Counted from the first letter of the stretch, positions 1 to 5,299 are shown. The stretch is 5,299 nucleotides of DNA from Gammaproteobacteria bacterium (GCA_030426705.1 JAUHXW010000216.1:1-5299), one strand, 5' to 3'. The notes: generated by a model from the letters alone, not told the origin. Made by a program: numbers and translations.

Positions 1-317
1 CACCGAACGACATGGGCAATCGCGTCGCATTCGCGAATGTTGGCCAAGAACTGGTTGCCCAGTCCTTCGCCTTTTGACGCTCCTTTGACCAATCCGGCAA
101 TGTCAACAAATTCCATGGTTGTGGGAAGTGTTTTTTGTGGATTGACGATGGCTGCCAATTGTTTCAGCCTAGGATCGGGTACTTCTACGATACCCACATT
201 AGGATCAATGGTGCAGAACGGATAATTTTCTGCCGCAATTTCTGCTTTGGTCAGCGCATTGAAAAGTGTCGACTTGCCTACATTGGGCAAACCAACAATG
301 CCACATTTGAAACCCAT
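1..317 (-). CDS. ychF: YchF (EngD/OLA1 family) P-loop ATPase, N-terminal part
   Basis: First 105 codons of ychF, cut by the left window edge. The family consists of cytoplasmic, ribosome-associated Obg-like proteins that prefer ATP to GTP and are linked to translation and oxidative-stress responses. Visible are the Walker A/G1 motif GLPNVGKST (residues 9-17), the family-typical segment YPFCTIDPNVG (32-42), the G3 motif DIAGLVKGAS (72-81) and the following GEGLGNQFL (83-91). Cys35, reported as a redox-sensitive residue in E. coli YchF, is present. The G4 motif that sets nucleotide preference and the coiled-coil and TGS domains lie outside the window. The ATG at 315-317 gives the standard family N-terminus MGFKCGIVG; the upstream Shine-Dalgarno is weak (TGGA about 9 bases away). 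It is divergent from the EF-hand gene across 137 bases. Identification is near certain. Confidence 0.97.
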   Translation of the reverse strand, partial: MGFKCGIVGLPNVGKSTLFNALTKAEIAAENYPFCTIDPNVGIVEVPDPRLKQLAAIVNPQKTLPTTMEFVDIAGLVKGASKGEGLGNQFLANIRECDAIAHVVR

Positions 318-454
318 AATAATGTCCAGTTACAAAAAAGTGGCGGGATTTTACCACAACCAAAGTACGCTTGATTCTGGCTTACCAACAAAAAATGTTT
401 ATTTGCTGAAATTTAACACCTATAATAGGCGCATTCACTAAATATTAGATTCAA
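318..454. other. Divergent ychF / EF-hand intergenic region
   Basis: 137 bases between two divergent genes. Apart from the palindromic -10 element at 419-429 I see no RNA gene, conserved operator or terminator. A GTGG/CCAC pairing (340-343 with 354-357) has a ten-base loop and is too weak to call. The ychF leader would be about 95 bases if transcription starts from the reverse-strand TATTAT. Confidence 0.5.
398..426 (+). promoter_or_regulatory. Candidate promoter for the EF-hand gene
   Basis: A perfect TATAAT lies at 421-426. The hexamer 17 bases upstream (398-403, TTTATT) is only a weak -35 match and there is no extended -10. Initiation near 433 would leave a leader of about 22 bases before the ATG at 455, with no clear Shine-Dalgarno. 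The -10 sits inside the palindrome CCTATAATAGG (419-429), so it also reads as TATTAT on the opposite strand, towards ychF. The call rests on the -10 and its position alone. Confidence 0.35.
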
Positions 455-694
455 ATGTCCGAATTAAGCCAAGAAGAAATCGCAGAAATCAAAGATCATT
501 TCGATTTTTTTGACAAGGATGGCAGTGGCCTGATTGACCTGGATGAGTTTTGTCAATTACTGAAAATTTTGGCACCTGAAGCCAGTCATGACAATGCCAT
601 CAGGGGTTTCGAAACCATTGATGTTGATCACAATCAACAAATTGATTTCGAAGAGTTTCTTGACTGGTGGAAAATGAACTGGACTGTTTTCTGA
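455..694 (+). CDS. Small two-EF-hand (calmodulin-like) calcium-binding protein
   Basis: A 79-residue acidic protein. Loop 1 (residues 20-31, DKDGSGLIDLDE) has Asp, Asp, Ser, Asp and Glu at coordinating positions 1, 3, 5, 9 and 12 and Gly at position 6. Loop 2 (56-67, DVDHNQQIDFEE) also has a full ligand set (D56, D58, N60, D64, E67), but Gln61 replaces the usual Gly. Both are flanked by helix-like segments, so this looks like one complete paired EF-hand lobe that could bind two Ca2+ ions. There is no signal peptide or membrane segment, which suggests a cytoplasmic buffer or sensor. The C-terminus is short and Trp-rich (W71, W72, W76), a possible hydrophobic contact surface. One cysteine (C33). 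It ends in tandem stops TGA-TAA. No recognised partner sits beside it; ychF is divergent and yggS convergent. Fold assignment is firm, function unknown. Confidence 0.9.
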   Translation: MSELSQEEIAEIKDHFDFFDKDGSGLIDLDEFCQLLKILAPEASHDNAIRGFETIDVDHNQQIDFEEFLDWWKMNWTVF

Positions 695-714
695 TAAGGA
701 GAACAATCCCTGCT

Positions 715-1410
715 TCAGACCCTTGGTCCAAAAATATCAGTTCCCACCCGAACCATGGTAGATCCGGATTTGATGGCCGCCTCTAAATCCCCGCTCATGC
801 CCATAGATAAGGTATCTATTTCTGAATTTGCGGTTTTTAGCTGCTGATAAAAATTCCAAACTTCCAGAAAGTAATCACATTGCTCATCAAAATCACTGCT
901 GGGCGGCGGAATACACATCAAGCCTCGAACTTGTAAACCTTTCATGTTTTTTGCCGCTTCAAGCATAGACAGGATTTCATTTTGACTGGCCCCTGATTTG
1001 GTGTTTTCATCACCCACTTTAAGCTGTAAAAGCACATTCAAACGAGGTAACGACTCAGGCCGTTGATTGTTCAGCCTGGTGAGTATTTTCATGCGGTCTA
1101 CGGACTGAACCCAGGAGAAGTTCTCCGCTATGGCTCTGGTTTTGTTGGATTGTATTGGGCCGATAAAATGCCAGATGATGTTTAATTCACTCAATGCTTT
1201 GACCTTAGCCAAAGCCTCTTGAACGTAACTCTCACCAAATTCTTTGTGTCCTTGCTCATAAATAATTTTGATTTTTGCGGCCGGATGCTTTTTACTGACA
1301 GCCAACAACCTGGGCTTATTAAACTGTTGATATTGCTCGCTGGCGACATCAATTCTTTGATTTACTCGGGCCAAATCAGCAATCAGTTGATGCTTATTGA
1401 GTTGTGTCAT
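715..1410 (-). CDS. yggS: YggS/PLPBP family pyridoxal 5'-phosphate homeostasis protein
   Basis: A 231-residue protein, close to the 234 of E. coli YggS. The family has an alanine-racemase-like TIM-barrel fold, binds PLP on a lysine, shows no demonstrated enzyme activity and maintains PLP and amino-acid/keto-acid homeostasis. The PLP lysine is K40 in LLAVSKK (35-41). Other signatures are FGESYVQEA (family usually FGEN; Ser here), WHFIGPIQSNK, SMGMSGDLEAAI (202-213), whose Ser/Gly residues belong to the phosphate-binding region, and the C-terminal MVRVGTDIFG (219-228). The ATG at 1408-1410 is the natural start and gives the usual helical N-terminus; no Shine-Dalgarno is obvious. It is often next to yggT or proC in other genomes but is alone here. 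It is divergent from rpsU and its stop lies 20 bases from the EF-hand gene. Confidence 0.97.
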   Translation of the reverse strand: MTQLNKHQLIADLARVNQRIDVASEQYQQFNKPRLLAVSKKHPAAKIKIIYEQGHKEFGESYVQEALAKVKALSELNIIWHFIGPIQSNKTRAIAENFSWVQSVDRMKILTRLNNQRPESLPRLNVLLQLKVGDENTKSGASQNEILSMLEAAKNMKGLQVRGLMCIPPPSSDFDEQCDYFLEVWNFYQQLKTANSEIDTLSMGMSGDLEAAIKSGSTMVRVGTDIFGPRV

Positions 1411-1454
1411 ATGTGTTTATATGTTGATGTGAAGCAAAAAACCTGATTTTACCT

Positions 1455-1482
1455 TTGCATTTATAAGTAAAACCATTAAAAT
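1455..1482 (+). promoter_or_regulatory. Candidate sigma70 promoter of the rpsU operon
   Basis: TTGCAT (1455-1460, three of six matches to the -35 consensus) and TAAAAT (1477-1482, five of six to the -10) are separated by 16 bases. Initiation near 1489 would give a leader of roughly 104 bases, consistent with the structured segments before rpsU. A second -10-like hexamer, TATATT (1525-1530), has no acceptable -35. In E. coli this operon has tandem promoters and a LexA site; I see no CTG-N10-CAG operator here. Predicted from sequence only. Confidence 0.4.
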
Positions 1483-1497
1483 ACGCGGTCTTTTTCC

Positions 1498-1519
1498 GAG
1501 CAGCTGCGAAAGCTTGCTC
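1498..1519 (+). promoter_or_regulatory. rpsU leader hairpin 1
   Basis: GAGC (1498-1501) pairs with GCTC (1516-1519) and AGCT (1502-1505) pairs with AGCT (1511-1514). This makes an eight-pair stem with a single bulged T1515 and the loop GCGAA, which resembles a GNRA fold plus one base. It is followed by AATTGTA rather than a T-run, so it is not an intrinsic terminator. It lies in the presumed rpsU 5' untranslated region. Role inferred: stability or regulation. Confidence 0.45.
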
Positions 1520-1533
1520 AATTGTATATTTAA

Positions 1534-1568
1534 GCCCCATAGTTTAACGCCAAGAATGGTGTTTGGGC
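1534..1568 (+). promoter_or_regulatory. rpsU leader hairpin 2, just upstream of the Shine-Dalgarno
   Basis: AACGCCA (1546-1552) pairs along its full length with TGGTGTT (1557-1563), including one G-U pair, around the four-base loop AGAA. An outer stem is possible between CCCA (1536-1539) and TGGG (1564-1567), extended by G1534-C1568 across a bulged C, with a six-base bulge at 1540-1545. It ends ten bases before the GGAG at 1578-1581. Position and form suit a ribosomal-protein leader acting on translation, but binding by S21 is only a hypothesis. Confidence 0.45.
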
Positions 1569-1577
1569 ACAAAATTT

Positions 1578-1581
1578 GGAG
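1578..1581 (+). promoter_or_regulatory. rpsU ribosome binding site
   Basis: GGAG lies 11 bases before ATG 1593-1595. It settles the start at 1593 and not at the in-frame TTG at 1563, which lies within hairpin 2 and would add ten residues absent from the S21 family. The spacing is somewhat long for a highly expressed ribosomal protein gene. Confidence 0.75.
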
Positions 1582-1592
1582 ACACAAAACTT

Positions 1593-1805
1593 ATGCCTAG
1601 TGTAAAAGTTAGAGACAACGAACCGTTTGATTTCGCATTAAGACGTTTCAAGCGCGCCTGCGAAAAAGCCGGTGTTTTGGCCGAATCACGTAAACGTCAG
1701 TACTACGAGAAACCAACTCAAGAAAGAAAAAGAAAAAAAGCGGCTGCCGTTAAGCGTTTGCAAAGACGTGTTCAAAAAGAAGGCATCCCTAAAAGAATGT
1801 ATTAA
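1593..1805 (+). CDS. rpsU: 30S ribosomal protein S21 (bS21)
   Basis: A 70-residue, strongly basic protein (E. coli 71). S21 is a late-assembling protein of the 30S platform near the 3' end of 16S rRNA and helps start translation on natural mRNAs. The N-terminus MPSVKVRDNEPFDFALRRF and the following KRACEKAGVLAE (20-31) match the family closely. The middle holds YYEKPTQERKRKK (37-49), and the C-terminal Lys/Arg-rich helix ends in GIPKRMY. The ATG is chosen by homology and by GGAG upstream. First gene of the rpsU-yqeY-dnaG-rpoD operon; yqeY starts 37 bases after its stop. The leader is predicted to be structured and the stop codon overlaps an inverted repeat, both possible points for setting S21 apart from the downstream products. 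Identification is certain. Confidence 0.98.
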   Translation: MPSVKVRDNEPFDFALRRFKRACEKAGVLAESRKRQYYEKPTQERKRKKAAAVKRLQRRVQKEGIPKRMY

Positions 1806-1820
1806 TTGACTGCGTCAATT
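1804..1820 (+). repeat. Perfect inverted repeat on the rpsU stop codon
   Basis: AATTGAC (1804-1810), spacer TGC, GTCAATT (1814-1820): a perfect 7-base inverted repeat that starts within the rpsU TAA stop. As RNA it gives an A/U-rich hairpin with a three-base loop. The next bases are CCACAATAAC, with no U-tract, so it is not a standard Rho-independent terminator. E. coli has an attenuating terminator between rpsU and dnaG; this element is in the equivalent place but has a different form. It could instead be an mRNA-end or processing structure, or a protein-binding site. Confidence 0.6.
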
Positions 1821-1832
1821 CCACAATAACTC

Positions 1833-1836
1833 AGGA
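1833..1836 (+). promoter_or_regulatory. yqeY ribosome binding site
   Basis: AGGA lies six bases before ATG 1843-1845. It supports this start over the later in-frame ATG codons at residues 8 and 11. It lies outside the inverted repeat at 1804-1820, so the hairpin would not mask it. Confidence 0.7.
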
Positions 1837-1842
1837 TTATAT

Positions 1843-2286
1843 ATGTCGCTGAAAGCTCAAATCATGAATGACATGAAAGCTGCGATGAAAGCCAAAGACA
1901 AAGCTACTGTTGGCACCATTCGCATGTTGACTGCTGCCATTAAACAGGTAGAGGTTGATGAGCGCCGGGAACTCAGCGATGCTGATGTTCTGGCTATTGT
2001 GAGCAAAATGATTAAACAGCGCAAGGACGCCGCTGAACAATATGCCCAAGCTGAACGAGCAGACCTTGAACAACAGGAACTGTCTGAAATCAAAATCCTG
2101 GAAAGTTACCTGCCTGAGCAGCTTTCTGCTGAAAAAGTCCAAGCCATTGTACAGGAAGTCATCACCCAAACCGGCGCCTCTGGCATGCAAGACATGGGCC
2201 AGGTCATGGGACAAGTTAAAGCCAAGGTTGCAGGCCAGGCTGATATGGGACAGGTCAGCCAAATCGTTAAGGCTGCTTTATCATAA
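1843..2286 (+). CDS. yqeY: GatB/YqeY domain protein
   Basis: A 147-residue, mostly helical protein of the YqeY family, which resembles the tail domain of GatB, the glutamyl/aspartyl-tRNA amidotransferase subunit that contacts tRNA. The free-standing protein's role is not established; tRNA-related function is an inference from the fold. Family signatures are the N-terminus MSLKAQIMNDMKAAMKAKDK, GTIRMLTAAIKQVEVDERREL (about 24-44), the middle YLPEQLS segment and the C-terminal glycine/alanine-rich MGQVMGQVKAKVAG...ADMGQVSQIVK. The start has AGGA upstream. The gene lies between rpsU and dnaG, 37 and 26 bases away, an arrangement common in Gammaproteobacteria outside the enterics. Cotranscription with primase and sigma factor is inferred from spacing and direction. 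A small imperfect hairpin follows its stop. Confidence 0.95.
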   Translation: MSLKAQIMNDMKAAMKAKDKATVGTIRMLTAAIKQVEVDERRELSDADVLAIVSKMIKQRKDAAEQYAQAERADLEQQELSEIKILESYLPEQLSAEKVQAIVQEVITQTGASGMQDMGQVMGQVKAKVAGQADMGQVSQIVKAALS

Positions 2287-2301
2287 GCCACTTTTGCGGC
2301 T
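2286..2301 (+). repeat. Small imperfect hairpin between yqeY and dnaG
   Basis: AGCCAC (2286-2291), loop TTTT, GCGGCT (2296-2301): five of six pairs form, with one A-C mismatch. It begins at the last base of the yqeY stop and ends 11 bases before the dnaG GTG start. No T-run follows, so it is not a terminator. It may affect ribosome passage or access to the dnaG start. It is short enough to be chance. Confidence 0.3.
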
Positions 2302-2312
2302 GCGCATAACCA

Positions 2313-4007
2313 GTGGCATTCATACCCAAGGAATTCATAGAAAATCTGCTTGATAAAGTTGATATTTATGAAGTGGTCAGCCCCCGTGTACATTTAAAAA
2401 AAGCCGGTAAGGATTATTCGGGCTTGTGCCCTTTTCATGCTGAAAACACACCCTCATTCACCGTCAGTCAACAAAAGCAGTTTTATCATTGTTTTGGTTG
2501 CGGCAAAAATGGCACGGCCATCAGCTTTTTAATGGATTATGAAGGACTGGATTTTGTTGATGCGGTCAAAGACCTGGCGCAAAAGGCCGGCATGGAAGTG
2601 CCACAACAAGCAGGCAGTTATACCCAAAAAACCAACAGTAACTTATTTGAAGTCACCGAAAAAGCGACCAGAATATTCAGACATCAACTGAAAGCAGCAA
2701 GTCATGTGATTGAATATTTAAAAAACCGCGGCATTTCTGGGCAAACAGCCCAAATCTTTCAATTAGGTTATGCCTTGGACGAATGGGATGGTTTGTCTAA
2801 ACGGTTTGAACTCAATGAACAAGATTTGCTCAAAAAAACCGGATTAACCACAGACAATGAACGCAATCAGACCTATGACAAATTCCGCAATCGATTGATG
2901 TTCCCCATTCACGATCGCCGTGGTCGCGTGATTGCTTTTGGCGGCCGTGCCATCGAAGCCGACCAAAAACCCAAATACCTGAATTCACCAGAAACCGAGC
3001 TGTTTCATAAAAGCAATGAACTGTATGGTTTACACCTGGCCAAAAAACACAGTAATGAGCCTTACATATTGGTGGTCGAAGGTTACATGGATGTGATTGC
3101 ATTACACGAAAAAGGCATCAAAAATGCAGTGGCCACTTTGGGCACAGCGACTTCGGCACAACACATACAGACGCTGTTCAAAAGCTGGGATCGCATTGTG
3201 TTCTGTTTTGACGGAGACAGCGCAGGTGTTCAAGCAGCTGAAAAAGCACTGAAAACTGCATTACCACTTTATTTGGACCGCAAGATCATTGACTTTCTGT
3301 TTTTACCTGAAAAAGAAGACCCAGACAGTTATGTGACCAAGTTTGGCGCTGAAGCATTTCATGAGCAAATCAACGATGCTGTGGCTTATTCCGACTTGTT
3401 GATTCAGATTCTCAGTAAAAACATCAACCTCAACAGCTTGGATGGCAAAGCTCAATTGTTTGATAAGGCGCAACCGTACATCAATCAACTGCCCAAAGGT
3501 AATTTCAAACAAATCATGGGCAAAAAGATAGCCGAAATATCCGGGATTGAACAGTCCAGACCACAAGTGTTCAATCAACCAAAACAACAACAGACTCAAC
3601 ATGGTGAAAATCCACTGCGCAAACTCATCAGTTTGCTAATGAATTCACCTAATTTGTGCGCAAAAATGCCCCAGGCACTCAACTTGCACAAATTATCGTT
3701 TAAAGGTGTTGAAATAGTTGATAAAATCGTTGAAATTTTCAACGCGAACCCCCACATTAGCTCAGCGGCAATGTTAGAGCACTTCAGGGATTCTGAATAC
3801 AGCAAATATCTGGGTCAACTGATGCGGATGTATGACCACTTGGATGATCAGCAAAAGCACCTTGAATTCAATGATTTGGTGAAATATTTGCAGAAAATGA
3901 CCTCTCAGCAGGAAATAAACCGTTTAAGAGAAAAACAGTTACACACAGGCTTGAGTAACGAAGAGAAACAAACACTGGTGCAATTATTGCACCAAAGACA
4001 TCAATAG
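2313..4007 (+). CDS. dnaG: DNA primase
   Basis: A 564-residue replicative primase (E. coli 581) that makes RNA primers at the fork with the DnaB helicase. Domains in order: CHC2 zinc finger with ligands C39, H42, C60 and C63 (CPFH and HCFGCG); RNA polymerase core with KFRNRLMFPI (190-199) and GRVIAFGGR (204-212); Toprim with catalytic Glu in VVEGYMD (E256) and metal-binding DGDSAG (D300, D302); then a C-terminal helical DnaB-interaction domain from about residue 425. The start is GTG: an in-frame TAA at 2307-2309 excludes anything upstream, and this start gives the family N-terminus (FIPKEFIENLL). No Shine-Dalgarno is visible. Stop TAG; rpoD begins 11 bases on. Weak initiation fits the low primase level known for E. 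coli. Identification is certain; the start is very likely. Confidence 0.98.
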   Translation: MAFIPKEFIENLLDKVDIYEVVSPRVHLKKAGKDYSGLCPFHAENTPSFTVSQQKQFYHCFGCGKNGTAISFLMDYEGLDFVDAVKDLAQKAGMEVPQQAGSYTQKTNSNLFEVTEKATRIFRHQLKAASHVIEYLKNRGISGQTAQIFQLGYALDEWDGLSKRFELNEQDLLKKTGLTTDNERNQTYDKFRNRLMFPIHDRRGRVIAFGGRAIEADQKPKYLNSPETELFHKSNELYGLHLAKKHSNEPYILVVEGYMDVIALHEKGIKNAVATLGTATSAQHIQTLFKSWDRIVFCFDGDSAGVQAAEKALKTALPLYLDRKIIDFLFLPEKEDPDSYVTKFGAEAFHEQINDAVAYSDLLIQILSKNINLNSLDGKAQLFDKAQPYINQLPKGNFKQIMGKKIAEISGIEQSRPQVFNQPKQQQTQHGENPLRKLISLLMNSPNLCAKMPQALNLHKLSFKGVEIVDKIVEIFNANPHISSAAMLEHFRDSEYSKYLGQLMRMYDHLDDQQKHLEFNDLVKYLQKMTSQQEINRLREKQLHTGLSNEEKQTLVQLLHQRHQ

Positions 4008-4018
4008 AAAAATACGAT

Positions 4019-5299
4019 ATGGCAACTGACAAACAGACTTCACAAATCAAATTACTGATTCTGAAAGGCAAGGAACAAGGCTACCTCACTTACGCAGAAG
4101 TCAATGACCACCTACCTGATGACATCATCGAAACAGATTCGGTCGAAGACATCATCCAGATGATCAATGACATGGGCATTCAGGTTCTTGAAGAAGCACC
4201 TGATGAGGACAGCATCATTTTGAATGATTCTGCCGCTAAAGAAGACGATGATACAGCCACTGAAGAAGCGGTTGCCGTGCTTTCAGCAGTTGACCCCAGC
4301 ATTGGTCGAACCACTGATCCGGTCAGAATGTATATGCGTGAAATGGGCTCTGTTGAGCTTCTTGAACGTAAAGACGAAATTGCCATTGCACAAAGAATCG
4401 AGCGCTGTGATCACCTGATCATGGAATCTTCGTTCCTGTTTCCACACACCATCAAAACTGTGTTGGAATATTTTCAGGATGTTTTGGATGAAAACCTGAA
4501 GATCGAACAATTCATCACCGACATTTATGATCCACACACCGAAGCGGTGATTCCCAAGGTCAAAAAACCAACCGATCCTGTGGATGAAGATGAAGACGAA
4601 GAAGAGGAAGAAATCGATCAAGGTCTTGATTTCGACGAGGTGACCAAACGCATCAAAGCGGTTGAAAAACTATTTAAGAAATTTCAGGATTCCGTTGACA
4701 AAAGCGGGATTGGCGATAAAAAGCAAAAAAATTACATGCGCCAAATTGCCGATATTTTGGTTGAGTTTAAATTTGCACCTGTCACCATGCAGGACATCAT
4801 TTTTGACGTTAAATCGGGACAAGATCAAATTCGCAGAATAGAACGCAAGATACTGGACATAGCTGTTTCACAATGTAAGTTGTCAAGACAAATCTTTATC
4901 CGATCCTTTATGAACAAGGAAACTGATTTGACCTGGGTTGACCAACGCATTGCCGACGGTGGTGACGCAGTTACCATGCTGGAAATATACAAGGATGAAA
5001 TCATCGGTTTACAGAAAAAACTGGTTCGCATTGAAAGCGTTTATTCTCTGACCATTCCAGAAATCAAAACCATCAACCGCAACATCACGGTTAACGAAGC
5101 CAAATCAAGACGCGCTAAGAAAGAAATGATTGAGGCCAACTTGCGTTTGGTGATTTCGATTGCCAAAAAATACACCAACCGGGGTTTGCAGTTCCTGGAT
5201 TTGATTCAGGAAGGCAACATTGGCTTGATGAAAGCGGTGGAAAAATTTGAATACCGCCGTGGTTACAAGTTTTCAACTTACGCCACCTGGTGGATCAGA
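4019..5299 (+). CDS. rpoD: RNA polymerase primary sigma factor sigma70, N-terminal 427 residues
   Basis: Open at the right edge: 427 complete codons of a protein that is 613 residues in E. coli. It directs core RNA polymerase to housekeeping promoters. Region 1.1 (about 4-60) inhibits free sigma from binding DNA. Region 1.2 starts at DPVRMYMREMG (100-110). The non-conserved region carries a very acidic run (188-200), as in gammaproteobacterial RpoD. Region 2 runs from about EAKSRRAKKEM (360-370) through EANLRLVISIAKKYTNRG and LDLIQEGNIGLMKAV (393-407) to YKFSTYATWW. The aromatic residues that open and read the -10 element are Y416, F418, Y421, W424 and W425. Regions 2.4, 3 and 4 lie outside. 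The ATG is 11 bases after dnaG, with no clear Shine-Dalgarno, suggesting reinitiation or coupling. Confidence 0.98.
   Translation, partial: MATDKQTSQIKLLILKGKEQGYLTYAEVNDHLPDDIIETDSVEDIIQMINDMGIQVLEEAPDEDSIILNDSAAKEDDDTATEEAVAVLSAVDPSIGRTTDPVRMYMREMGSVELLERKDEIAIAQRIERCDHLIMESSFLFPHTIKTVLEYFQDVLDENLKIEQFITDIYDPHTEAVIPKVKKPTDPVDEDEDEEEEEIDQGLDFDEVTKRIKAVEKLFKKFQDSVDKSGIGDKKQKNYMRQIADILVEFKFAPVTMQDIIFDVKSGQDQIRRIERKILDIAVSQCKLSRQIFIRSFMNKETDLTWVDQRIADGGDAVTMLEIYKDEIIGLQKKLVRIESVYSLTIPEIKTINRNITVNEAKSRRAKKEMIEANLRLVISIAKKYTNRGLQFLDLIQEGNIGLMKAVEKFEYRRGYKFSTYATWWIR

Noticed and set aside
340..357. GTGG/CCAC hairpin in the ychF leader
   Set aside because: Four pairs with a ten-base loop and no T-run; not distinguishable from chance.
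696..845. AAGGAG (696-701) right after the EF-hand stop, eight bases before a CTG-started frame reaching a stop near 845
   Set aside because: The strong Shine-Dalgarno match is striking, but the frame is short, begins with a rare start codon, lies antisense to the conserved end of yggS and has no recognisable features. Probably chance.
1563..1592. TTG at 1563 as an upstream in-frame start for rpsU
   Set aside because: It would add ten residues not found in S21, has no Shine-Dalgarno and sits in the leader hairpin. ATG at 1593 matches the family.
1411..1592. LexA operator upstream of rpsU, as in E. coli
   Set aside because: No CTG-N10-CAG pattern could be found on reading the region.
1837..2262. 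141-codon open frame on the minus strand
   Set aside because: It is the antisense shadow of yqeY, whose protein is clearly conserved on the plus strand; the shadow has no recognisable domain.
2318..2339. Direct repeat ATTCATA at the start of dnaG
   Set aside because: Seven bases twice within conserved coding sequence (AFI and EFI codons); coincidental.
3861..3890. CTTGAA/TTGAAT at 3861-3867 with TATTTG 17 bases on, as an internal promoter for rpoD
   Set aside because: CTTGAA recalls the heat-shock -35 and E. coli does have such a promoter inside dnaG, but no CCCCAT-type -10 follows and the sigma70 -10 matches only three of six. It is too weak to list as a feature.
4570..4620. Low-complexity GAA/GAT-rich run in rpoD as a DNA repeat
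   Set aside because: It encodes the acidic stretch normal for the non-conserved region of gammaproteobacterial sigma70; there is no exact repeat unit.
4283..4621. 112-codon open frame on the minus strand
   Set aside because: It is antisense to rpoD; its Phe/Ile-rich content merely mirrors the acidic and basic codons of the sigma factor.

Overview
The window is a housekeeping stretch of a gammaproteobacterial chromosome with moderately low GC. The assignment rests on the gene order rpsU-yqeY-dnaG-rpoD, the macromolecular synthesis operon with yqeY inserted as in many non-enteric Gammaproteobacteria, and on RpoD, DnaG, S21, YggS and YchF proteins that read as close relatives of the E. coli proteins. 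I cannot name the genus. No insertion sequence, phage gene, CRISPR array, tRNA or rRNA is visible, and no gene looks broken or recently transferred.

Layout. Bases 1-317 (minus) hold the first 105 codons of ychF, a translation-associated P-loop ATPase; the rest lies beyond the left edge. A 137-base intergenic stretch follows, holding a near-consensus palindromic -10 element that could serve ychF, the next gene, or both. Bases 455-694 (plus) encode a 79-residue protein with two EF-hand calcium loops and no export signal. It converges, with a 20-base gap and no visible terminator, on yggS (715-1410, minus), the PLP-homeostasis protein. A 182-base intergenic region (1411-1592) separates yggS from the divergently transcribed operon. 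It carries a candidate promoter and two well-formed hairpins just upstream of the rpsU ribosome binding site. From 1593 to the right edge, rpsU, yqeY, dnaG and the first 427 codons of rpoD run in the same direction with gaps of 37, 26 and 11 bases.

The operon links initiation of translation (S21), replication (primase) and transcription (sigma70), plus YqeY, a GatB-tail-like protein of uncertain role. The sequence suggests how one transcript could give unequal product levels. rpsU and yqeY have recognisable Shine-Dalgarno sequences. dnaG begins with GTG, and neither dnaG nor rpoD has a clear Shine-Dalgarno. A perfect inverted repeat without a U-tract sits on the rpsU stop codon, roughly where E. 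coli has its rpsU-dnaG attenuator. The points most worth a second look are the structured rpsU leader, that inverted repeat and the small EF-hand protein. No radically new system is apparent.
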